Source: Streptomyces sp. MUM 2J (GTDB lineage Bacteria; Actinomycetota; Actinomycetes; Streptomycetales; Streptomycetaceae). From it: DNA of 64,000 nt. The stretch lies in contig NZ_JADWYM010000011.1 in the NCBI RefSeq assembly GCF_022414535.1, positions 62,001 to 126,000 on the forward strand. The letters run 5' to 3'. The notes under the pieces were generated by a model that did no database searches, was not told the DNA's origin, and saw only the letters and a list, made by a program, of their open reading frames with translations. This document shows positions 9,434 to 17,805 of this stretch, in pieces. Each line of letters begins with the position of its first letter. The first letter of the stretch is position 1. A program made the position numbers and the translations under genes.

Positions 9434-9554
9434 CCCGACCTCCCGACCCACCACCTGAGCAACCGCAAACGACTGATCAGCAGATTAACCATCCGCAGTG
9501 ACAACGCTCACGTGAGGGGGAGGGTTACGCAACCGGAGGGCCCGGCGCCGGACG

Positions 9555-10016
9555 TCAGCAGGCGCCGACCCACTCCTCGGTCCCGTCGGAGAACTTCTGG
9601 TGCTTCCAGATCGGCACCTCGTGCTTGAGGTCGTCGATCAGCTTGCGGCAGGCCTCGAAGGCCTCGCCGCGGTGCGGGCACGACACGGCCACGACGACGG
9701 CCGGATCCCCGACCGCGAGGTCACCCACACGGTGGACCGCCGCCAGCGCCCGCACCGGGTACTCGGCGACGACCTTCTCGGCGACCCGGCGCATCTCGGC
9801 CTCCGCGGACGGGTGGCAGGAGTACCCGAGCGCTTCGACGTCGGCACCCCCGTCGTGGTTGCGGACGGTGCCCACGAACAGCGTGGTCCCCCCGGCCGCG
9901 TCGTCCCCGACGGCCCGGAGGACCTCGTCCACGGACAGCGCGCTGTCCCGGACCGCGATCAGCTTGATGGGCTCCTGCGCCGTCCGCTCGCCCGGATGAT
10001 CAAAGGTGGGTGCCAT
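9555..10016 (-). CDS. moaE: Molybdopterin synthase catalytic subunit MoaE
   Basis: A 153-residue MoaE. The family signatures are TTLFVGTVRNHDGG, HRVGDLAVGDPAVVVAVSCPHR and the C-terminal active-site block PIWKHQKFSDGTEEWV with the conserved lysines. MoaE transfers sulfur from thiocarboxylated MoaD to precursor Z, forming molybdopterin. No moaD lies next to it; moeZ, which can activate MoaD, is 32 kb away in the same window. The ATG at 10016 gives the normal family length. Confidence 0.92.
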   Translation of the reverse strand: MAPTFDHPGERTAQEPIKLIAVRDSALSVDEVLRAVGDDAAGGTTLFVGTVRNHDGGADVEALGYSCHPSAEAEMRRVAEKVVAEYPVRALAAVHRVGDLAVGDPAVVVAVSCPHRGEAFEACRKLIDDLKHEVPIWKHQKFSDGTEEWVGAC

Positions 10017-10239
10017 ACCCCCATCGTGCCGCACGCCCGGGAACAGGGGGAATAGCCTCATCGCCCGGCACGCGCACGTGCGGCTTGGAGGTACGTACGG
10101 ACGGCGCCGGGCGCGGCGGCGGAAGACGGCCCTCGGACGGCGTGGCGGGCGGGGCGCCGCGCCGGGACCCCGGGCGGGCACGGCGGCGGGAGGCGTCGCC
10201 GGGTGTCCGGCGCGCGCCCTCCCCCGGCGCCGCACCCCC

Positions 10240-11352
10240 TCAGACGCGCCGTCGCGCCTTCCGGGCACGCCGCACCACGGCGGCGGCGCCCAGCAGCGCC
10301 ACCGTCGCCCCGGCCGCCCCCGCCGCCGTCGCGTCCTTCCTGCCCAGCCGCCGCCCGGCCACCGTGTGCCGCCCGGAGACCTCCTCCAGCAGCTCGGCGA
10401 GGACCTCCTCGTTGGTCCACCGGGGCCGCCACCCGGCGTCGTGGAGGCGGCTCCCGCTGATCACCCAGGGGTACATCGTGTACGCGAGGTCCCCCGCGGG
10501 CGACGGCGTGAGCCCGATCCGGTGCAGCCGGGCCGCAGCACCCAGGGCGACCGCCGAGGGCATCTCCATCCGGCGGATGCCGCTGAACTCCTCGACCTCC
10601 TCCTGCTCCAGCCATCCGTCGCAGCCGACGGCGAGCTCCCCCTCGACCTTCTCCAGGACGGCGTACTCCAGCGCACTGCACAGGTCCTCGACGTGGCAGA
10701 ACTGCCAGGCGGGCCGCGACCCGGCCACGACGAGCAGCCTGGGCGACTCGAAGTACCTGGTCAGGGCGGTGTCCGTGCCGCCGACCAGCACGGCCGGCCG
10801 GATCACGGTCACGTTCAGCCCCGGGTGGGCCCGCGGAGCCCGCCGGGCCAGCCGCTCGATCTCCAGCAGGTCGCCGACCCCGGTCGCCTCAGCGGTGGCC
10901 CGCAGCTCGGCGTCCTCCGACAGCGGCAGTTCGTTGTCGGGCAGCGCGCCGTAGACCATCGCCGAGGTGCAGAGCACCACGCGGTGCACTCCGGCGGCCG
11001 CCGCGGCGGTCAGCACGGTCTGGGTCCCCCGGACGTTGTACGCCGTCCGGGCGGCGGGGTCGGCGCCCAGGTCGAGGTCGAGTGCGAGGTGCACGACGAC
11101 GTCCGCGCCGCGCAGCTTGTCGGCGATCGCGGGATCCCGCACGTCGAGGATGTGCCATTGCGCCGCCGCGCACTCGCCGCGCCGCTCGTCGATGGCGATG
11201 ACCTGCTTGATCTCCTCCGAGGCGGCCAGCCGCTCGGTGAGGAGTGCGCCGACTCCGGACGCGGCACCGGTGACCGCGACGACGGGTCCGCGCGGGGCGG
11301 AGTGGGTTGACGGGTTTCGCGCTGCGCGAACCTGCGGATCTGGGGAACTCAC
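10240..11352 (-). CDS. NAD-dependent epimerase/dehydratase (extended SDR) with C-terminal anchor
   Basis: A 370-residue extended short-chain dehydrogenase. The Rossmann motif is VTGAASGVGALL (residues 26-37). The Ser of CTSAMVYGA lies before the atypical active-site tyrosine region. The C-terminus (residues 335-360, Ala/Gly/Val-rich, then RRARKARRRV) looks like a single membrane helix with a positive end, unusual for soluble SDRs. The frame stays open far upstream, but the GTG at 11352 is preceded by GGAG at a good distance and fits the family's N-terminus. The substrate is unknown. Confidence 0.8.
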   Translation of the reverse strand: MSSPDPQVRAARNPSTHSAPRGPVVAVTGAASGVGALLTERLAASEEIKQVIAIDERRGECAAAQWHILDVRDPAIADKLRGADVVVHLALDLDLGADPAARTAYNVRGTQTVLTAAAAAGVHRVVLCTSAMVYGALPDNELPLSEDAELRATAEATGVGDLLEIERLARRAPRAHPGLNVTVIRPAVLVGGTDTALTRYFESPRLLVVAGSRPAWQFCHVEDLCSALEYAVLEKVEGELAVGCDGWLEQEEVEEFSGIRRMEMPSAVALGAAARLHRIGLTPSPAGDLAYTMYPWVISGSRLHDAGWRPRWTNEEVLAELLEEVSGRHTVAGRRLGRKDATAAGAAGATVALLGAAAVVRRARKARRRV

Positions 11353-11543
11353 CGGGCGTCTCCAGCGGTTGTCTTCATACGAGCGCGAGTGACGCGTACG
11401 TACCAGGTGGCATCCATCCTGCCGCAGGCCTTCAGCCGGCGAAGCACCGAGGCCCGAACCGCTCTCGGTGTCTACGCTGGGTGGTGTTGTCGGGCAGTCC
11501 TGCCGTCGGAGAGAACCGGCGGCCTTACCAGCCGAGGAATCCC

Positions 11544-13025
11544 GTGAGTGACACCCCATTCGGATTCGGCCTTCCGCCGGAGGAGCCGGAGAACGGCGAC
11601 GAGGGCAAGGAGAAGGACCAGGACAGCGGTGGTGGTCAGGGACCGGCCAACCCGTTCGGTTTCGGGTCGCCCGGGGCCGGGGGCTTTGGCGGACCCGGCG
11701 CCGACAATCCGCTCGCTGCCATGTTCGGTTCGCTGAACCCCAACGATCTGGGCGCCGCGTTCCAGCAGCTGGGCCAGATGCTCTCGTACGAGGGCGGCCC
11801 GGTGAACTGGGACATGGCCAAGCAGATCGCCCGCCAGACGGTCTCCCAGGGGACCTCCGGCGGCACCAGGGACGCCAGCGTCGGTCCCGCCGACCGCAAG
11901 GCCGTCGAGGACGCCGTCCGCCTGGCGGACCTGTGGCTCGACGATGTGACCGCCCTGCCCTCCGGCGCCGCCTCCGCGGTGGCGTGGAGCCGGGCGGAAT
12001 GGGTCGAGGCCACCCTGCCCGCCTGGCAGGAGCTGGTCGACCCGGTCGCCGAGCGGGTCGGCGGCGCCATGGGCGACATCCTGCCGGAGGAGATGCAGGC
12101 CATGGCCGGCCCGCTGATCGGCATGATGCGCTCGATGGGCGGCGCCATGTTCGGCACGCAGATCGGGCAGGCCGTGGGTGTGCTCGCGGGCGAGGTCGTC
12201 GGCTCCTCCGACGTCGGCCTGCCGCTCGGCCCGGCCGGCCGGGCCGCGCTGCTGCCGGTGAACATCGAGGCGTTCGGCAAGGACCTCGGCGTTCCCGGGG
12301 AGGAGGTGCGGCTGTACCTGGCCCTGCGCGAGGCCGCCCACCAGCGACTCTTCGCACACGTGCCCTGGCTGCGCTCGCACCTGTTCGGCGCCGTCGAGGG
12401 CTACGCGCGCGGGATCAAGGTCGACACCGCCAAGCTGGAGGACGTCGTCGGCCAGTTCGACCCGCAGAACCCGGAGGAGCTGCAGCAGGCACTCCAGCAG
12501 GGCATGTTCCAGCCGGAGGACACCCCCGAGCAGAAGGCGGCGCTGGCCCGCCTGGAGACGGCTCTGGCGCTCGTCGAGGGCTGGGTGGACGCCGTGGTCC
12601 ACGCCGCCGCCAAGCCGCGGCTGTCGTCCGCCGACGCGTTGCGCGAGACACTGCGCCGCCGCCGTGCCAGCGGCGGCCCCGCGGAACAGACGTTCGCCAC
12701 CCTGATCGGTCTGGAGCTCAGGCCGCGCCGGCTGCGGGACGCCTCCCGCCTGTGGGCGTCGCTGACGGACGCGCGCGGTGTGGACGGCCGAGACGCTCTG
12801 TGGGCGCACCCGGACATGCTGCCGACGGCGACCGACCTGGACGACCCGGACGGCTTCGTGCACCGCGAGCACGTCGACTTCTCCGAGCTGGACAAGATGC
12901 TCGGCGAAGCTGCGGGCGGCAAGCCGGACCTGACCAAGGACGACGACGTCCGCAAGGGCGACGGCGAGGGGCACGACGACAAGGGCGACGACAAGGGCGA
13001 CGACAAGGGCGACGGCAGCGAGTGA
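11544..13025 (+). CDS. DUF2342 zinc-dependent metalloprotease-like protein
   Basis: A 493-residue protein of the DUF2342/coenzyme-F420-associated putative hydrolase family, which has a zincin-like fold. A Gly/Pro-rich N-terminus (residues 1-60) precedes the conserved core with REAAHQRLFAHVPWLRSHLF near residue 265, the family's metal-site helix. The C-terminal 30 residues are an Asp/Lys/Gly repeat (DDKG repeated three times) and are probably disordered. The start is a GTG. Its stop overlaps the start of the next gene (GTGA at 13022-13025), so the two are translationally coupled. It diverges from the SDR gene across 190 bp. Confidence 0.82.
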   Translation: MSDTPFGFGLPPEEPENGDEGKEKDQDSGGGQGPANPFGFGSPGAGGFGGPGADNPLAAMFGSLNPNDLGAAFQQLGQMLSYEGGPVNWDMAKQIARQTVSQGTSGGTRDASVGPADRKAVEDAVRLADLWLDDVTALPSGAASAVAWSRAEWVEATLPAWQELVDPVAERVGGAMGDILPEEMQAMAGPLIGMMRSMGGAMFGTQIGQAVGVLAGEVVGSSDVGLPLGPAGRAALLPVNIEAFGKDLGVPGEEVRLYLALREAAHQRLFAHVPWLRSHLFGAVEGYARGIKVDTAKLEDVVGQFDPQNPEELQQALQQGMFQPEDTPEQKAALARLETALALVEGWVDAVVHAAAKPRLSSADALRETLRRRRASGGPAEQTFATLIGLELRPRRLRDASRLWASLTDARGVDGRDALWAHPDMLPTATDLDDPDGFVHREHVDFSELDKMLGEAAGGKPDLTKDDDVRKGDGEGHDDKGDDKGDDKGDGSE

Positions 13026-13537
13026 GCCTCCACGACGACGCGGTCCTCGTGCTGAAGGGCTACGAGGACCAGCCCGGCCTGCGCCAGACCTACCTGGACC
13101 ATCTCGCGGCCCGTCCGGACGGGCTGTGGAAGGCGTGCGGGGACGGCCACATCACGGCCAGCGCCCTGGTGATCGACCCGCCGCGCGCGCGTGTCCTGCT
13201 GACCCTGCACAGGAAGCTGCGCAGGTGGCTCCAGATGGGCGGGCACTGCGAGCCGGGCGACGAGACGCTGGCGCTGGCCGCGCTGCGCGAGGCGACCGAG
13301 GAGTCGGGCATCGCCGGGCTGTCCCTGCTGCCCGGCGGTCCGGTGCGCCTGGACCGCCATCACACACCCTGCGCCTGGCACCTCGACGTGCAGTACGCGG
13401 CGCTGGCCCCGGCCGGCGCCACGGAGGCGATCAGCGACGAGTCGCTCGACCTGCGCTGGTTCGCGTACGACGAGGTCGCGGACGTGGCGGACGACTCCGT
13501 CGTACGGCTGCTGGAAGCGTCCCGCGCCCGCATCTGA
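13022..13537 (+). CDS. NUDIX hydrolase
   Basis: A 171-residue NUDIX hydrolase. The Nudix box begins at GGHCEPGDE and ends at LREATEESGI. It has one extra residue between the first Gly and the first Glu compared with the textbook spacing, a form common in MutT-like actinobacterial proteins. The substrate, a nucleoside diphosphate derivative, cannot be deduced. The GTG start overlaps the stop of the DUF2342 gene by 4 bp, so the two proteins are probably made together. Confidence 0.88.
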   Translation: MSLHDDAVLVLKGYEDQPGLRQTYLDHLAARPDGLWKACGDGHITASALVIDPPRARVLLTLHRKLRRWLQMGGHCEPGDETLALAALREATEESGIAGLSLLPGGPVRLDRHHTPCAWHLDVQYAALAPAGATEAISDESLDLRWFAYDEVADVADDSVVRLLEASRARI

Positions 13538-13546
13538 GCGCGGGCC

Positions 13547-13602
13547 GGGGGTGAGCCGGGGGCGCACCGGCGTGCCGGCGCCCACCCCCGGGGGTCACCC
13601 CC
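13547..13602. terminator. Probable bidirectional terminator
   Basis: An outer 8-bp inverted repeat (13547-13554 with 13595-13602) encloses further GC-rich inverted repeats, between the convergent NUDIX and AIM24 genes. No T-tract is present. Confidence 0.45.
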
Positions 13603-13613
13603 ACGCCGTGCGG

Positions 13614-14369
13614 TCAGCTCCAGACGTTGCCCTGGTTGTGCCCGCGGGCGCCGTGCTGCCCCATGCCGTACTGGGCGGCGATGCCCTGGCCGATCACCGC
13701 GTTCTGCGGCGGCAGCAGCTCGCTGGGCTGGACGAGCGCGAACCCGGTGCCCATGAAGCTGAGCTCCCAGCCCTCCCCGGTGCTGCCGCGCCGGCGCCAC
13801 ACGCCGGAGGAGTGCGTCTGGGCCTGCATCTGCACCCGCAGACCGGTGGACCAGGCGACGATGGCGTCGGCGTCGCAGTTGACGTACCTGTCCGGCGTGA
13901 CCTGCATCATCAGGGGCATGCCGGAGGTCATCAGGGCAACCTTGCCGCGCCCGGTGATGTTGAGCTGGTACTTGCCGGACCCGGAGATCCCGTACTGGCT
14001 GTCGACGGCGATGACCTCGTGGTGCAGGGAGGAGTCCATCGCCAGGACGTAGCTGCTGTCGACCGTCAGGCCGTCCTGCTCGACGTCCATCAGGTGGACG
14101 TGCTGGGCGAGGTTGGCGAGGTAGACGATGCCCTGCCCGTGGCAGCGCATCAGATCCAGTCCCTCACCGGTGTACGCACGTGCGTGTGACTGCTGGTTGC
14201 TCTGGTACTCGGCGTCGAACTCGACGAGTCCCTGGTAGGCGACCATGGTGCCCTTGCGGGCGAGGATGTCGTCGTGACCCTCCAGGGTGACCCGGAGCAT
14301 CTGCTTGTTCTGCAGGCCCCAGCGGTCCTGGGTCTGCTGGTCGTTGTAGGCGAAAAGCGGGCTCTGCAT
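13614..14369 (-). CDS. AIM24-family protein (third gene of operon)
   Basis: A 251-residue AIM24/TIGR00266-type protein built of beta-strand repeats. Family blocks are GTMVAYQGLVEFDAEYQ, GLDLMRCHGQGIVYLA and FMGTGFALVQPSELL. The fold is a trimeric double-stranded beta-helix, and bacterial members have no proven enzyme activity. It is the last of three reverse-strand genes with gaps of only 11 and 17 bp, the first of which fuses AIM24 to TerD. A role with the TerD stress module is an inference from this context. Confidence 0.85.
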   Translation of the reverse strand: MQSPLFAYNDQQTQDRWGLQNKQMLRVTLEGHDDILARKGTMVAYQGLVEFDAEYQSNQQSHARAYTGEGLDLMRCHGQGIVYLANLAQHVHLMDVEQDGLTVDSSYVLAMDSSLHHEVIAVDSQYGISGSGKYQLNITGRGKVALMTSGMPLMMQVTPDRYVNCDADAIVAWSTGLRVQMQAQTHSSGVWRRRGSTGEGWELSFMGTGFALVQPSELLPPQNAVIGQGIAAQYGMGQHGARGHNQGNVWS

Positions 14370-14386
14370 GGCGTTGTGGCTCCCCC

Positions 14387-15067
14387 TCAGCCCCGGATCC
14401 GGAGGCGGTCGGTGCTGTCCTCACTGGGCTGGACGACGACGATGCCCTGGCCGGAGAAGGCCATCTGGTAGGCCTCGCCGCTGCCCCGGCCGATCAGCGA
14501 CTGGGCCTTGAAACTGCGCTTGCCCTTCACCTTCAGGTTCGGGGACCAGGCGACCAGCGCGTCCGGGTCGACGTACGTCTCGTCCTCGCCGCCGCCGCAA
14601 TCGACGACGATCGGCTTGCCCCGGGAGGTCAACGCGACCCAGCCCTGCCCGGAGATCCTGGTGTTCCACAGACCCTGCCCGGCGAACTTCGCCAGGCCCT
14701 TGACGCGCTCGACACCCCACTGCAGATGGGCGTCGAAGGCGAGGAGGTTGGTGGCGTTGACGGAGATGCCGTCGCCGTTGAGGTTGATGACGACGACGTT
14801 CGCTCCGTAGTCGGCGAGATAGAGCAGCCCGTCGCCGGAGCACTTCATCAGGGGGGCGCCCTCGCCGGTGATCCAGTCGCGGGCGATCTGGCGCACGGCG
14901 GAGGGATTGGGCTCGTACTGGATGAAGCCCTCGTAGGCGACCATCGACCCCACGCGCGCGAAGAGGTCCTGTCCGGTCTGCAGGGCTACCTTCAGCATGT
15001 GGTCGCCGTGGTTCTCCATGCGGGCGGCGACGGGTGCGGGGGCGTGGCCCGCGAGCGGCTGGTTCAT
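14387..15067 (-). CDS. AIM24-family protein (second gene of operon)
   Basis: A 226-residue AIM24 protein, a paralogue of both neighbours. Conserved blocks are GSMVAYEGFIQYEPNP, PLMKCSGDGLLYLADYG, GQGLWNTRISGQGWVAL and FSGQGIVVVQPSED. The ATG at 15067 has GGGAG about 7 nt upstream; the frame is open much further back but only inside the neighbouring gene. No signal peptide is present, so it is likely cytoplasmic. Confidence 0.85.
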   Translation of the reverse strand: MNQPLAGHAPAPVAARMENHGDHMLKVALQTGQDLFARVGSMVAYEGFIQYEPNPSAVRQIARDWITGEGAPLMKCSGDGLLYLADYGANVVVINLNGDGISVNATNLLAFDAHLQWGVERVKGLAKFAGQGLWNTRISGQGWVALTSRGKPIVVDCGGGEDETYVDPDALVAWSPNLKVKGKRSFKAQSLIGRGSGEAYQMAFSGQGIVVVQPSEDSTDRLRIRG

Positions 15068-15078
15068 GACGGGCTCCC

Positions 15079-16749
15079 TCAGACCTCGAACGGCTGGACG
15101 ACGATGAAATTGCCGGGCGCGCCACGGAACTGGAGGTTGACGCTCTCCCCGCTGTCGCCCGGGTAGGCGTTGCGGCGCATGCGCACCTGGCTGGAGACGA
15201 TCGCCTGGGAGGCGGCAGACCAGGCGACCACGGCGTTGCAGTCGGCGAACGTGGTGGGCGTGACCGGCAGCACGACGGGGGTGCCGTGGGTCTTCACGAC
15301 GATGGTGCCGACGCCGCTGAACTGCATGGTGAACAGGGCACCACCGGGGATGCCGTGGCCCTCGATGCGCCGGACCTCGTACTGCAGGCTCTCGTCGAAG
15401 GCGAGGACGCTCTCGGCGGATACGCAGATCGCGTCGCCCTGGAGCTCGATCGGGTGCAGGTGGGTGGCCTCCTCCGCGAGGAACACCTGCCCCTGCCCGG
15501 TGCAGCGCATCAGCTGCATCTCCTGGCCGGTGGTGTTGCCCACGAGCCGGCCGGCGAAGCCCGCGCCCTTGTAGCTGAAGTCGACCTTGCCCTGGTAGAG
15601 CACCATGCTGCCCTGCCGGGCCAGTACGGGCTGGCCGCCGATGCCGAGGTCGACGCGGACGAGCTTCTTGTTCTGCTGCGTCCAGCGCTGCCCGGCGGGC
15701 GACTCCTTGAACTGCTGGAGCGCCGCGGTCACACCGGGCCCCGGGGGAGCGCCCTGCGGGCCTCCGTGGGGGGCGGCGGCCTGCTGGCCCGGGATCTGCC
15801 CGTAGGGCTGCTGGCCGTAGCCGGGAGGCGGCGCCGGGGCCTGCGACGCCTGTGTCCGGCCGTAGCCGGGTGGCATGGTCGCCTGCCCCGGGTGCGGGCC
15901 GTGCGGGGGCTGCGGCCCGCCGTACGGAGCGGGCGGGGCCGGGGGCGGCGGGACCGTGCCGCTCGGCGGCGTCAGGGGCGCGACGATGGTGGGCTGAGCG
16001 TGCAGGGACGGTGCCGGCGCGGGGCTCGGGGGCTGCGTGGCACCGGCCGGGGGCGCATAGCCCTGCGGGGCGGGAGCCGGGGCGGGGGCGGCAGGGGCCG
16101 GGGCGGGCGCCGGGGTCGACGGGACGCCGAACGCGGGCGGCGCGGCGGGCTGGGCGGCCGGGGGCGCGAAACCCGGGGCGGCGGAGGACTGCGGCTCCTG
16201 CGGTGCCGCCGGAGCCTCCTCCTCCAGGACTTCGCCGCCGAAGTTCTTCAGCAGCGCTTCCAGGCCGCCGTCGAAGCCCTGCCCGACGGCCGCGAACCGC
16301 CACACGTCCTTCAGGTAGAAGTCACCCAGCATCACGGCCCGCTCGGTGGAGAACTCGGCGCCGCTGAAGGCGTAGCGGGCCACCTCCTCGCCGCCGGCGA
16401 CGATGCGGATGTATCCGGGGGCGATCTGCGACATCTGCCCGGCGCCGTCGACGGTGGCCGTGAAGGACAGCTTGTGGATCTGCGGCGGGATCCGGTCCAG
16501 GGTGACCCGGAAGGACTCCGTGTCACCCGCCTGGGCGCCCAGCAGCTGGACGGCCTCCTCGGGGGACTTCGGCTGGTTGTAGAAGATGAAGTACCGGTCG
16601 TCCGAGAGCCGTTCGCCGGCGTCCAGGCCGAAGCAGCTGATGTCGAAGTTCAGTCCGGGGGCGGAGATCTGCACGCCTACGTACAGATCGGTGCCCGCGG
16701 TGAGGTCACTGATCCTGGCCTTGTGGCCGCGTTGGAATTCCCTGGCCAT
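15079..16749 (-). CDS. TerD-AIM24 fusion protein (first gene of operon)
   Basis: A 556-residue fusion. Residues 1-175 form a TerD domain (TDLYVGVQI, LNFDISCFGLD, DDRYFIFYNQPKSPE, AVMLGDFYLKDVWRF), which in tellurite-resistance families binds Ca2+ through acidic loops. Residues 180-345 are a low-complexity linker rich in Pro, Ala and Gly with repeated PAPAPAP and PPGYG motifs. Residues 350-556 are an AIM24 domain (GSMVLYQGKVDFSYKG, MQLMRCTGQGQVFLAEE). The gene leads an operon of three AIM24 genes. A membrane-associated or stress-response scaffold is plausible, but no enzyme motif is seen. Confidence 0.88.
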   Translation of the reverse strand: MAREFQRGHKARISDLTAGTDLYVGVQISAPGLNFDISCFGLDAGERLSDDRYFIFYNQPKSPEEAVQLLGAQAGDTESFRVTLDRIPPQIHKLSFTATVDGAGQMSQIAPGYIRIVAGGEEVARYAFSGAEFSTERAVMLGDFYLKDVWRFAAVGQGFDGGLEALLKNFGGEVLEEEAPAAPQEPQSSAAPGFAPPAAQPAAPPAFGVPSTPAPAPAPAAPAPAPAPQGYAPPAGATQPPSPAPAPSLHAQPTIVAPLTPPSGTVPPPPAPPAPYGGPQPPHGPHPGQATMPPGYGRTQASQAPAPPPGYGQQPYGQIPGQQAAAPHGGPQGAPPGPGVTAALQQFKESPAGQRWTQQNKKLVRVDLGIGGQPVLARQGSMVLYQGKVDFSYKGAGFAGRLVGNTTGQEMQLMRCTGQGQVFLAEEATHLHPIELQGDAICVSAESVLAFDESLQYEVRRIEGHGIPGGALFTMQFSGVGTIVVKTHGTPVVLPVTPTTFADCNAVVAWSAASQAIVSSQVRMRRNAYPGDSGESVNLQFRGAPGNFIVVQPFEV

Positions 16750-16880
16750 GCGTTACGACCGTTCCCCATCCCGAATGCGAGTGCGTCGCGCCAGGCTAAC
16801 GGCAAACTCGGACACCGGACGATGCCGGTACACACCCGCTACACAACCCTTGCCCGGTCGTGGCGGAGGGTTCGGCGGGC

Positions 16881-16934
16881 GTGGCGGGTCCGGCGGGCGT
16901 GGCGGGTCCGGTGGGCGTGGCGGGTCCGGTGGGC
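16881..16934 (+). repeat. 18-bp tandem repeat, three units
   Basis: Three units of GTGGCGGGTCCGGYGGGC (one variable base) immediately follow the stop codon of the metallopeptidase gene, in the gap before the TerD-AIM24 gene. A degenerate 21-bp unit precedes them. This is a non-coding GC-rich minisatellite of a kind common in Streptomyces. Confidence 0.7.
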
Positions 16935-16935
16935 G

Positions 16936-17532
16936 TCACTCGCCGCGCGCGCCGGGCACATGGGGCAGCCGCTCGGCGGCCACCACGCCTTCGAGGTAGC
17001 CACGGGCCCGTTCGGTGCGCGGGTACCCCTCCAGCAGCCGCCAGAAGCGGGGGCCGTGACCGGGCACGAGCAGATGGGCCAGTTCGTGGAGGAGGACGTA
17101 GTCCACGACGTACTCGGGCATGCCCTGCAGCCGGTGGGACAGCCGGATACTGCCTTCGGCGGGGGTGCACGAACCCCAGCGCGTGTTCTGGTTGGTGACC
17201 CAGCGCACCGAGACGGGGCGGGCCCGGCCGCCGAAGTACTGTTCCGACAGCCGCAGCGCCCGCTCGGCCAGCTCGCCGTCGCCGAGGGCCCGCTTGCTCT
17301 CCTGGGCGGCCAGCTTGTCCAGCATGACGGTCACCCAGCGCTGCTCCTCCGCCTCCGACATGCGGGCCGGAATGAGCACGACCGTGCGATCGCCCTCCCG
17401 GTACGCGGAGACGGTCCGGCGTCGACGGGCACTCCGGCGCACCTCGATCGCGCCCGCTCCCGAGCCGCTCGGCGGATGGCTCGTCGTACTGCGCTGTGAC
17501 GTTCCGGCGCGGTGCAGTGGGTCGGCGGACAC
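16936..17532 (-). CDS. YgjP/SprT-like HExxH metallopeptidase (DUF45)
   Basis: A 198-residue putative zinc peptidase of the DUF45/YgjP (M48-like) family. The metal site is VLLHELAHLLVPGHGPRFW, with HELAH and a downstream His. The upstream family motif NTRWGSCTPAEGSIRLSHRL is complete. The basic N-terminal 60 residues are variable. A GTG at 17532 is taken as the start because it fits the variable N-terminus, although no clear Shine-Dalgarno sequence precedes it. The function is unknown, and no membrane segment is seen. Confidence 0.78.
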   Translation of the reverse strand: MSADPLHRAGTSQRSTTSHPPSGSGAGAIEVRRSARRRRTVSAYREGDRTVVLIPARMSEAEEQRWVTVMLDKLAAQESKRALGDGELAERALRLSEQYFGGRARPVSVRWVTNQNTRWGSCTPAEGSIRLSHRLQGMPEYVVDYVLLHELAHLLVPGHGPRFWRLLEGYPRTERARGYLEGVVAAERLPHVPGARGE

Positions 17533-17609
17533 GCCCCGACCGTACCCGCTGCGCCGGGGGGAAGTCCCGGCTCCGGGACGGTTCGCTTCGTATCCCCCAC
17601 CGCTCGCCG

Positions 17610-17633
17610 GATTTGTACGACCGATTTGTACGA
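17610..17633 (+). promoter_or_regulatory. Two 11-bp direct repeats (GATTTGTACGA)
   Basis: GATTTGTACGA occurs twice, 13 bp apart start to start, in the AT-rich part of the 273-bp divergent region between the metallopeptidase and the ThiF-like gene. Direct repeats at about one helical turn suggest a regulator site for one or both promoters. Confidence 0.35.
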
Positions 17634-17805
17634 TGAACTCCCTTGCCTGTGGAAAACCTCCGCGCCCGCTCCGGCAGTCGGGGCATGCTGGCTTACGTCG
17701 GTGGAGCGGGGACGCCCCCACGCCCCCGCTCCACCGGCACCCGGGAGCGGGGACGATCCGTGACTCCCGGCGCACACGACCCTTCTCGGGCTACGGGGGC
17801 CTGTC

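Noticed and set aside
11353..12357. N-terminal extension of the SDR gene through the DUF2342 gene
   Set aside because: The extension is Arg/Pro-rich shadow of the opposite-strand DUF2342 gene. The GTG at 11352 has a good ribosome-binding site and matches the family N-terminus.
16881..16934. Short tandem repeats considered as a CRISPR array
   Set aside because: Units are 18 bp with no spacers and there are no cas genes; it is a minisatellite. The 90-bp and 36-bp repeats lie inside coding frames and also have no spacers.
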